Origin: Theodoxus fluviatilis
Lineage: Eukaryota; Mollusca; Gastropoda; Cycloneritida; Neritidae
Assembly: GCA_034096865.1 (NCBI GenBank)
Contig: JAWQFJ010000498.1
Location: 259,057 to 274,056, forward strand
Reading direction: 5' to 3'
DNA: 15,000 nt
Shown: one piece after another, positions 7,297-15,000 of the stretch
How positions within the stretch are numbered: the first letter of the stretch is position 1
Layout of the letters: each line of letters starts with the position of its first letter
The notes under the pieces: generated by a model
Told to the model about the DNA's origin: nothing
The model's input: only the letters and a program-made list of their open reading frames with translations
The model's database searches: none
Program-made: the position numbers and the translations under genes

Positions 7297-7327
7297 GAGA
7301 GAACTAATTCAGTAAAGAACTGTGTTG
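7297..7327 (+). repeat. Partial 57-bp unit, direct orientation
   Basis: gagagaactaattcagtaaa followed by gaactgtgtt returns to the direct orientation immediately after the inverted arm, so there is a second orientation switch at 7296/7297. Confidence 0.85.
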
Positions 7328-7473
7328 GGATGTAAAGTTCAAGGCAGCTAAAATGCTGTGTGAGATTTTTCCTCTGCAAGTTACCCCTGTGATTGCAGTG
7401 GTTTTTAATTATGGTGTCCATTTCTGCACCACTGTTGCATGTTACTAATGATGGCGCTGTCTCCTCTCCACAG

Positions 7474-7922
7474 AGGCCATCAGCCTGCAGGACTGCATGC
7501 GAGAGTTGCAGCCAAGCACGCAGTGGCGGTGCTTCCTCCCCGAGGTCTTTGCCAAGCACATCTTCACCCCCACACTCTTTGTGGCCTCGCTGTACGACAC
7601 CTGGTACCGCCACAGCGTGCTCAACATTGGATGCAGCGCTGCAGTCTGCCCCACAAGACAGAGACAAGCGGTGGACAGAACCAGCTCTGCTGTCCTGGAG
7701 TTTGCTGCCAGCATCACAGCCACGGGGAAGCATGGGGTGTTCCTCACGCCCTGCCCGGTGCACGTGATTCTGTACGAGCAGTTTGACAAGGTCCACTCCA
7801 ATGGACTGACACCGCAGGATGTGCTGGGACCTTGGCTGGCGCACAAACCCCTGGCAAGGAATGTGACGGAAATCCTCTCCCTGGACGATGCGGTCATGAA
7901 GTGCCAACTGCACAAGACTTGA
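7474..7922 (+). CDS. NOTUM/pectinacetylesterase-like esterase, terminal exon with stop
   Basis: This is the last coding exon, with acceptor ctctccacag ending at 7473. The frame opens with a split Glu codon (EAISLQDC) and stays open to TGA at 7920-7922, about 149 residues. Seen: WRCFLPEVFAKHIFTPTLFV then SLYDTW, matching the family's CFF...TP(L/V)F...(Y/F)D segment. The Asp codon 7596-7598 is the candidate catalytic Asp. LTPCPVHVI follows, with the His codon 7761-7763 as the candidate catalytic His. Then come FDKVHSNGLTPQDVLGPWL, the region after the catalytic His that in NOTUM leads to its conserved C-terminal Trp. Human NOTUM uses Ser232/Asp340/His389, and order and spacing here agree. The ending HKT shows no retention signal or transmembrane helix. 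Secretion cannot be judged because the N-terminus is outside the window. The SLYDTW style is nearer plant-type pectinacetylesterases than vertebrate NOTUM, so the exact subfamily is open. Confidence 0.88.
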
Positions 7923-10706
7923 TGGAGAGATGGATGTTCTGAGGCATTTCAAAGATGGACACAGGCATAGCAATGTGGTTGTTCAGTGCAGGCTGAGGGA
8001 AACTGTAGTGCAGACAGGATTATCTGAAGTGGTTCAAGGATTCACACCTGCAAAGCAAATTGGTTGACAGGTGCAAGATGCACAAATCATGTGAAAATGA
8101 CATGTTTCTGAGGTATTTGAGGGCTGACACAAGTATGGTGCTTGTGGTCTTAAAGTGCATAAAGTGCACCTGAATTTAAAAAGAAGCTTTGAGGATGTCT
8201 GAGGATTTATATGCAGTATATACAAGCAGACTGAAGAAGGCGATAATGGTATTTTAATTTAAGTTTAAACAAGATTGTATATGGTCAAGCAAGTACACAA
8301 CAACACAGCTAGATAATTGCAATTGTTTTCTGAAATGAGTAGCATTCAGGATTAGGTGCAACAAATTGGAGTCGGAAAAGTGTGATAATCTTGAGGATAT
8401 AGTGGCTGGTGTACCAGCAAGCAGGCAGTGTACTGTGGAGAGAGCTTGAGGCATTTTGGCCACCCTGGAGCACATGTCACAAGGAAAGGGACTTCCAAGG
8501 CAAATCTGGCTCTCAGGGGAGACCATACAAGGTCATGTTTGAAGACAGTGTACACAAGAGTGTAAGGCTTGCTCGGAAGGACACCGCTTGGTGATCTATC
8601 ACTGTGAGAATGCTATTGGTCTGTGATAACTTACACAACAAGGTGAATATAATTGAAGTTATAAGAGCTCTGTGCCTGCTGTATTGGGCCTCTTTTCGAA
8701 AAGAGTTGAGTTTTGTGGTGAGAGAATGTTTAAAGTTGAGAGATCTGCCACTGTTTCCCCAGGCAGTATTTCCCAGCTGGAGTCGGATACTGAGTGGATT
8801 TGGAGTGTACAGGTCTAGAATGTACCGAGTAGCCTGCTCTACTGCCCTCCCAGATAATTGCCCGTCATGCTAATTTATGCCCAGTTATTATTATATAAAA
8901 GTGTGATATTTACTGGTATGGGTGATATGATTTATTGCCCAGCTTGATTTATTGTCCTTTTTATTACCCCCAAAAAGATAGCAGGCAGTAAAGCAAGTTC
9001 ACTTGTATTTTCCAAATGTACTGAGAGAGTTGATTATTATTGTTTCTATTATTCTTATCACTTTTGAGTTTATTCCACCTTGCTTCTAGTTAGGTAGCCA
9101 AGGGAGATATGCTTTTTCAGTGTTCTGGCTTGAGTGTTTAAAATATGTAGATCCTTACAAGTACAACATTGAAAGTAAGAGTCCTAATGCGTGGGCTAGA
9201 TCAGGGTTCAACACTAACAATTGCCTGATTGCCTGGGGCAACCATTTATTCTTGAGTGGCAAAGAAAAGTTGATCTAGCCATGCCTGAACAGTCAACCAA
9301 ATTTTCTCTGATTTATTCTAGAAGTGAATCACACAATGGCTTGAAAGCTATGTGGATGACAATGACACAGCCGTGCAGGCAGCCTCCAAACAGCCTGTTT
9401 AGTTTGCCTGACCCTCGTAATGATGTTGTACACATGTTCAATGCTAAACACAATTTTAAAGTAAGACACGCTGATATTTATTTGACTAATGTGATTATTC
9501 CAGTGGGACAAACAATTTTCAGGCCAGTGGATATTGCTTTCTGGCAAGTGAAATTTTAATCTACAAGCCTGAACTGGCAAGCAGTTTTGAGAAGTTGTAT
9601 TGGACCCTGTAGATACAAGATATTTGTGTATAATTATGTATATTTGATACAAGAAGGTTCACATTTTAGAACCAAGAAATATGTGTGCTCAGAGCGAATC
9701 TAGTACTGAATTAGTCATGATGAAAATACTGGTCTGAAGACATGTTCATTCTAGAAACGTGAACCGAACATATGAAAACAGAATCTAGTAATGGAAGATC
9801 TTGAGCTTGTGTAAAGATCTCTTCTTGCTGGGTGCACAGCAGAAGTAAGAGGGCTTTCTAGTGGAAAACGAAAAGTCCTGATTTGTTCTGCAAGTGGCAG
9901 TTTCTGTTGGCTTGGCTCTTGTTCCTAACTCTCTGGTGATGGTGCTTGAGGTATTAGGCAAAGCTGATGAGCTTCTTAGACATAATTCCAACAGGTAAAA
10001 AGTAAAAGCTGGTTAGGGGGTTATAAAGGGTATCTTGGAAGGAAGCAGTTACACACATGCTTGCCAGCAAAATACACTTTCCAATTAGAGCAGCTTGTGA
10101 AGTGCCAAACACCACCTAGAAGTATTCAGTGCAGCATGAGGCTGGGGCCACTCAATGTCTCACTCAGCAGCAACAGGAGTCCCTGACTGCTGGGCTTTCG
10201 AGGCCTGCCTCAAATGGCTCCCGAGAAGAATTTAGTGTATAAGTAATGCTGTGCAGTTTTTCTTCATGAGAACTATGCTGCAGTACTCTAGGTTTCACAC
10301 TGAAAGGCAGCAATTCCAGATAATGCCAAATCATGTCCATGTCTCTCACTGGGGATGAGGCAGTCTTGGATTAAATGGAGCATGGCAGGTTTTGCCTATT
10401 TACCCAAACTGTATGCCCAATTCTGCTTAGCTTTTGGTTGGTGGCTGCCTGCATAATTCTTGTTTTATTAACTGTTTGCTGTGCATTTGCATATGACATT
10501 ATGATTAATATTATGTATGCGTGCCTGAATTTCATTTACATTGTTTATTTGATCACTGTGATTTTGTTACTTTACTACCCCAGTAGCCTGGTATGTGACA
10601 GTAGATGTTGAGGCTTGTTTTCCATTTGTGAGTTGTATGTATATATATTGGTCGTTACTTTTGGGGTAGTACATTTGTCTTTTATGGCTTTTGTGAGGAT
10701 CCATCT
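7923..10706 (+). other. 3' UTR of the esterase gene and downstream non-coding DNA
   Basis: After the stop codon there is no frame with recognisable protein motifs. No AATAAA is seen close behind the stop; the first near match I noticed is ATTAAA near 10367 and the first clear AATAAA is at 12309-12314, so the transcript end is undetermined. A weak duplication joins about 7930-7990 and 8100-8160 (ttctgagg.attt and gacaca.g.at). A 112-codon open frame at 9221-9559 resembles nothing I know and I do not call it a gene. Confidence 0.5.
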
Positions 10707-10720
10707 CACACACACACACA

Positions 10721-10776
<56 letters not shown>
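10707..10776 (+). repeat. (CA)n microsatellite with a C-rich flank
   Basis: About 35 CA units with one interruption (ctca near 10720), followed at 10781-10812 by a C-rich tract of cacccc/ccccac motifs. Open frames across it are artefacts of the repeat. Confidence 0.98.
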
Positions 10777-10780
<4 letters not shown>

Positions 10781-10812
10781 CACCCCCCACCCCACCCCTA
10801 CCCCACCCCCCA

Positions 10813-11434
10813 CTTGTTGCCATGCTCTTGTTCACAGTATTTGAGATTTTGACATACCAAAAATGTACATGAAGGAAATGATTGTAATTGTTCGGACAGA
10901 TGTTTACATGAATAATGATTTGTGTTCAGTGTAAGTGATGTAGAACCTGTTGACCAGTGACAGGTTTCATATCTGGAGGATGGAAGTTGATCTTACTGCA
11001 GTTGCACGTTTTATTTTGAAGTGACAAGGAACCATAGGTAAGGCAGACATATGCAGTGCAACTGGTACCAAAGTATTGCAGTAGGTGTCATGTAGCACAC
11101 TGCATGTGTTTTTCCCTATCCACAAAACAAGAACCATTTCAATAGTATTGTATGTCTGGTAGTGCCATCACATCTTCTATTTTCAACAGATTCTGGGAAA
11201 CTTTGTGTGTGTGTTGATACTTTTGATAATTGGCAGAATTTGTGAATCCCACTGAGAAGTAGCGAAACCTATAGCCCTGTAATTGTCAAGCTGTCGTGTA
11301 TAATAGAGAGTAATGCACATACAAGCCACGAAAACATTGATAGATGCTGTAACATTATTTTCAGGGATGTGCTGTACATCTTCATGCTTGTGTGTTATAC
11401 CTCAGTACAGAAGTAATTCAGTTGCAAATTTGCT
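10813..11434. other. Non-coding stretch
   Basis: No gene, RNA or mobile element recognised. Confidence 0.45.
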
Positions 11435-11452
11435 CCCCCCCCCCCCCCCCCC
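11435..11452 (+). repeat. Poly-C run
   Basis: An uninterrupted run of 18 C. Run length is likely unstable in sequencing as well as in the genome. Confidence 0.98.
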
Positions 11453-11700
11453 TCACTGAAATTGTAACATTTTCTGTGTCCAAGAAACACACCCTGGATT
11501 GAATGGAAATCAAACAAATGCACATGTGCAAAGTTGGATTGCAAACCCTTCCACTCTATTATCATCAGCTTTACTGTACTTTGAACCCAAAGCTGTACAG
11601 ATTCTGTACCAGGAGTTTTACTTCAAATGCTTTTGTAAACTGTGATAGTGTATAATATTGTCAATATTGCTAGTTGCATCAGGTTTTGTGGAATAATTCA

Positions 11701-11876
11701 TGTTGTTGTTGGCACAGCTTTATCCACTGGACACAATTAAGTACACCATATGTTGCTTTTGCTGCAGTTGTATCTAAAGGCCTTTAGTACTTACTGTTTC
11801 TGCATGTACACACTGGCCGTAATGAGATTCATTGTATCCTCACCTAGAGGGCGTGATACTCATCTCTAATCAGCTG
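11701..11876 (+). repeat. Dispersed repeat of about 170 bp, copy 1
   Basis: Shares with 13596-13766 the order gttggca.agct.tatccact, then ctgtttctgcatgtaca, gaccgtaatgagattcattg with minor differences, and the near-identical end tagagggcgtgatactcatc followed by tctaatcagctg. Both copies stop matching after cagctg. No A/B boxes, coding frame or terminal inverted repeats were found, so the class is unknown. Confidence 0.85.
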
Positions 11877-12426
11877 CTTGTTGAGCACAGTTCCATTTTG
11901 TCTGCATGAACTGTAAGCAACCATGTACACTCTTTTTTCCTCAGACAGTTCGGTATTATGTTTGAGATAGTTTGAGATGGTATTACAGTTGTGAAAAGTG
12001 TAGAGTTTTAGATAAGTGTATATTATAGTCTCCACACCTTTGTAAAATCTGGAGAGAAAAAAAATCACAAAGTTGTTTTTATTCTTTTTCCTAATGGGCT
12101 CAGATCAGCCGGATGCAGTTTTTTTTTTTGGCTGTTGTTGTCAGTGTGTGTTTTTTTTCCTCAGAAGTGAGTTACAATTTATCATCATTCAGTGTTGTCA
12201 AGATTTTTCATCTCTGTTAGAAAATTGTATACTGCAGTGGCTAAGTTTTTCCAATTTATTTGGGACTTTCATTAGGAAGGACAAATAGGATCTTGAAATA
12301 TTTACATTAATAAAAAGTTTACTTTCAACCATAGAACGTTTTTTTCGCATTTTTGAACTTGAAGTACAAAAATAGGATATTATTATAAACAGCAATGGAG
12401 ATTATATGCTACAGATGTTCAAGAAC
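11877..12426. other. AT-rich non-coding stretch
   Basis: Contains T-runs (12119-12129 and 12150-12160) and a possible polyadenylation hexamer AATAAA at 12309-12314. Nothing ties it to a particular transcript. Confidence 0.45.
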
Positions 12427-12475
12427 AGCACACACACGCATATGCATGCACACACACACACACACACACACACAC
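12427..12475 (+). repeat. (CA)n microsatellite
   Basis: CA repeats interrupted by cgcatatgcatg near 12437-12448, then an uninterrupted run to 12475. Confidence 0.97.
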
Positions 12476-12536
12476 GATTAAAAAGTTGTGGTTATGGTAA
12501 CTTGACTAATCCCATCTTTTCCTGCCGACCCTAAAC

Positions 12537-12558
12537 GTGTGTGTGTGTGTGTGTGTGC

Positions 12559-12594
<36 letters not shown>
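12537..12594 (+). repeat. (GT)n microsatellite facing the preceding (CA)n
   Basis: GT repeats with two gc interruptions near 12557-12562. It is the reverse complement of the CA tract 61 bp upstream. Confidence 0.97.
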
Positions 12595-12597
<3 letters not shown>

Positions 12598-13245
12598 CGT
12601 AAGAATTGGAGACGTGCAAACATCCGAGGAAATAGTACAAGCTGTGTTGTGGATTCGTATTTGCAAACATGGAGACATGTTCTGTCACAAGCGATGAATG
12701 AACACATGCTTGACTTTGAAAGATACGTTCTTGGCAGTGGGTAAGCCTTATTCTATTTGGTTTTTGCCATACGCTTCTAAGCTTTTCCACTCGGCTGAAA
12801 AAAAAATGGGGCAAGGGAGGTAACCCCTGAGTTCCTCGCAGTAACGCGGACGTTTAAAAATAAAAGGATCTAATCCTGCTCTGTGGTAGCATAGGATCTT
12901 TGGTGGTAGTTTAAGCGATACAATTATTAGCTGTCTAAGAATTTTTCGCACAATAAAATCATGGCTGTTTTCCAGATTTCTAATGTTTACAGCGATCTGT
13001 TATCCTAGTGATTGCTTGCCGTTGAGCGTTAAAATTAGATTTACGCGAGGTGTACGTCGTATAGATGATCGCTGTCTTGCTCGTTCCAGTACTGGCTCTG
13101 AGTTTATTCTGATAAGTATGTATATGTTACGAATTGTAATTCACAATTCATATAAGTTTCACGGAATCGGTTCAGACCTGCAATTGTTCGGTTGGAATAT
13201 CTCGTTACCTGCTGAATTTTCTCCAAGTGTTTGAGGTTGGTGGGT
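12595..13245. other. Intergenic region upstream of the U6 gene
   Basis: CpG is noticeably more frequent here than in the intronic DNA. A possible short 5' coding exon ending at a donor at 12740 is discussed under findings. No convincing gene otherwise. Confidence 0.45.
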
Positions 13246-13248
13246 CTC

Positions 13249-13270
13249 CTATACCAGCGTTAGGTGTTTC
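13249..13270 (+). promoter_or_regulatory. Candidate proximal sequence element (PSE) of the U6 gene
   Basis: ctataccagcgttaggtgtt (13249 onward) lies about 46-67 bp before the RNA start, where snRNA genes bind SNAPc. It loosely resembles the vertebrate pattern of TACC, a T, then GT and a TTTC. PSEs diverge quickly between phyla, so this rests mainly on position. Confidence 0.4.
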
Positions 13271-13285
13271 TCTACGTGTGTGAGG

Positions 13286-13293
13286 TATAAATA
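13286..13293 (+). promoter_or_regulatory. TATA box of the U6 gene
   Basis: TATAAATA at -30 to -23 relative to the RNA start at 13316, the position that directs RNA polymerase III to U6 genes. Its presence argues against a retroposed U6 pseudogene, which would lack upstream promoter elements. Confidence 0.8.
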
Positions 13294-13315
13294 CAGCCCT
13301 GTAGGACGTATTGGC

Positions 13316-13331
13316 GTACTACTCACGTAGT

Positions 13332-13371
<40 letters not shown>

Positions 13372-13422
13372 GGCCCCTGGCGCAAGGATGACACGCAAAT
13401 CGTGAAGCGTTCCAAATTTTTT
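13316..13422 (+). ncRNA. U6 spliceosomal snRNA gene (structure-preserving variant)
   Basis: U6 snRNA is the catalytic-core RNA of the major spliceosome. Seen: acatatactaaaattggaac after the 5' stem, the ACAGAGA box at 13355-13361 that contacts the 5' splice site, the AGC triad at 13367-13369, the internal stem-loop region (ggcccctggcgcaaggatga), the 3' part ending gaagcgttcc, and a T6 Pol III terminator at 13417-13422. About 105 nt, the usual size. Relative to the animal consensus as I know it, the 5' stem-loop is rewritten as GTACTAC-TCAC-GTAGTAC yet pairs perfectly over 7 bp. There is also one extra G in the internal-loop region and one T fewer in the CACG/CGTG loop. TATA box at -30, no A-tail and intact core motifs favour a functional gene over a retropseudogene. 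The two single-base indels could also be sequencing errors. Confidence 0.93.
13417..13422 (+). terminator. RNA polymerase III terminator
   Basis: Six T residues directly after the U6 3' end (gcgttccaaa), enough for Pol III termination and for the U-tail bound by La/LSm2-8. Confidence 0.85.
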
Positions 13423-13595
13423 GGTCTACCATGCTCAGATTATTCGACTTGAAATAAATACTAAACAGAGTACGTGGCATGTTTCAACCAGTATAACGCA
13501 CTGTATTCGGCTCTAACTTTTATATTTTATTCTCTGTGCAGTCTTGCCCATAAACGATCGATAAAATGATATATAGTTCATTAAAAATGCTTTAA

Positions 13596-13766
13596 TGTTG
13601 TTGATGTTGGCATAGCTGTATCCACTGAACACAAGTACGTCATATCTTGCTGCATATGTATAATTAGGCAAAGATCCTATATACTGTTTCTGCATGTACA
13701 AACTGACCGTAATGAGATTCATTGCATCCTCACATAGAGGGCGTGATACTCATCTCTAATCAGCTG
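13596..13766 (+). repeat. Dispersed repeat of about 170 bp, copy 2
   Basis: Same orientation as copy 1 at 11701-11876, with highest similarity over the last 85 bp up to tctaatcagctg. It begins about 175 bp after the U6 terminator. Confidence 0.85.
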
Positions 13767-13931
13767 TGATCCTGTACACGAAGCCGTGTGTGACTTACTT
13801 CAAACGTTAAAGCGGCACTACAGACATCTTGCTATTAGCTGCACATTGCCATCAGAGTGCACTTTGCTGGACCAACACCCAGAACACAACAATGAGGCGC
13901 ACGCGGCGAAATGGGTGTGGTTTGGGTGTGG

Positions 13932-13933
<2 letters not shown>

Positions 13934-13981
<48 letters not shown>
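13934..13981 (+). repeat. (GT)n microsatellite
   Basis: Uninterrupted GT run of about 24 units, preceded by an imperfect gtgtggtttgggtgtgggc stretch. Confidence 0.97.
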
Positions 13982-13985
<4 letters not shown>

Positions 13986-14489
13986 TGATAGGCAGGACGA
14001 TGGAAAGTTGGTGCATGCCTAACGATGGAAAAAATATTTTAACAAAAGATAAACATCAGGATTCTGTATGCTTGACAAGAAAGTGAGGAAAATCCGAAAA
14101 TGAAAGAGAAATAAACCAAATGCACAAATATTTTCCAGGACTTTCTTCCTTCTAATTCAAGAAAAGAATGTGACAAAGTGGCACTTGGGTACATATTATC
14201 TCACATGAAATTTTAAAGGGGATGGTAAAAAAAAATCATCTCCTCTTTCTAGAGCAGTTACATACATGGGATTTCATGTTGTACTATTTTGCATCACAAG
14301 GAAGTGTCTCCATTTTAAACTCTAACAAGGACAGAGAACAACCCTTTAGAAATATCTGTGTGATATTTTTCTCAGAAGAGAGCTATAGTGAAGGGCTAGC
14401 ATGCTCACCGTTTTTTATCTTGGATTCCCCATCACGGGTTCAAGATGTCATGTAGGTGTACACACAGTAATTATCACTATGTTAATGAT
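13982..14489. other. AT-rich non-coding stretch
   Basis: No gene or RNA recognised. The reading frame 14222-14455 has no family resemblance. Confidence 0.45.
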
Positions 14490-15000
14490 GATAGAGCCAT
14501 CACAATGCTGTAAATGTAGACACAGCCATCATAATTCTGTAAATGTACACACAGCCATCATAATGATGTAAATGTACACACAGCCATCATAATGCTGTAA
14601 ATATACACAGCCATCATAATGCTGTAAATATACACAGCCATCATAATGCTGTAAATATACACAGCCATCATAATGCTGCAAGTGTATACACAGCCATTAT
14701 AATGCTGTAAATGTACACACAGCCATCATAATGCTGTAAATGTACACAGCCATCACAATGCTGTAAATGTACACAGCCATCATAATGCTGCAAGTGTATA
14801 CACAGCCATCACAATGCTGTAAATGTACACAGCCATCATAATGCTGCAAGTGTATACACAGCCATCACAATGCTGTAAATGTACACAGCCATTATAATGC
14901 TGCAAGTGTATACACAGCCATCACAATGCTGTAAATGTACACACAGCCATCATAATGCTGTAAATGTACACAGCCATCATAATGCTGTAAATATACACAG
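14490..15000 (+). repeat. 27-31-bp minisatellite with 56-bp higher-order units
   Basis: The core acagccatcataatgctgta occurs about 18 times, with a linker of aatgtacac, aatatacac or gcaagtgtatac giving units of 27, 29 or 31 bp. The first units near 14490 are degenerate, and the array runs past the window end. The caagtgtata variant recurs at 14679, 14791, 14847 and 14903, all multiples of 56 bp apart. Confidence 0.95.

Noticed and set aside
7269..7973. Minus-strand frames of 156-234 codons opposite the last exon
   Set aside because: They are antisense shadows of the esterase exon, whose plus-strand frame has family motifs and proper splice signals.
7930..8165. Weak internal duplication after the stop codon
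   Set aside because: Only short matching words separated by many differences; it could be chance or a very old duplication.
9221..9559. 112-codon plus-strand frame downstream of the esterase gene
   Set aside because: No recognisable motif, no sign of conserved composition, and it lies in the presumed 3' UTR or intergenic DNA. Not excluded, but unsupported.
10615..10872. Frames with His/Thr repeats
   Set aside because: They are translation of the (CA)n tract and C-rich flank.
14395..14455. Possible tRNA-like segment with a B-box-like gggttcaagat
   Set aside because: The A-box match (ctagcatgctcac) is poor and no cloverleaf closes, so neither a tRNA nor a SINE head is supported.

Overview
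The window looks like nuclear DNA of a metazoan with a repeat-rich, intron-rich genome, most likely an invertebrate (a lophotrochozoan such as a mollusc is my best guess). The evidence is a gene with GT-AG introns of 5.5 kb and 1.1 kb, a Pol III-type U6 snRNA gene, a decayed RNase H-bearing non-LTR retrotransposon, a tRNA-derived SINE, a TTAA-flanked piggyBac-like element and long CA/GT microsatellites. There is no operon structure, CRISPR array or prokaryotic signal.

Positions 1-7922 hold the 3' half of one plus-strand protein gene: three terminal exons (538-678, 6231-6407, 7474-7922) that splice in frame into about 255 residues of a NOTUM/pectinacetylesterase-family alpha/beta-hydrolase. 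The nucleophile motif GSSAGG is split by the 5.5 kb intron, and the candidate catalytic Asp and His lie in the last exon. The upstream exons are outside the window. The gene's introns carry most of the interesting structure. A 67/69-bp tandem array is built from the exon's own 3' splice site (24-537). A 720-bp TTAA-flanked piggyBac-like non-autonomous element lies at 1512-2239. A twelve-copy 42-bp array lies at 2520-3018. An antisense, internally deleted LINE lies at about 3233-5440, with a SINE tail and a SINE ending directly against an exon. A 57-bp tandem array is folded back on itself (6583-7327).

Positions 7923-13230 are non-coding as far as I can tell: the 3' UTR and intergenic DNA, with microsatellites and one copy of a dispersed repeat of about 170 bp. 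At 13316-13422 there is an apparently complete U6 snRNA gene with a TATA box at -30, a T6 terminator and a rewritten but still perfectly paired 5' stem-loop. A second copy of the dispersed repeat follows it. The window ends inside a 27-31-bp minisatellite (14490-15000) with a 56-bp higher-order period.

I see no new multi-gene system. The observations most worth following are the exon-derived array of decoy splice acceptors, the fold-back array in the next intron, the structure-preserving U6 variant and the piggyBac-like element.
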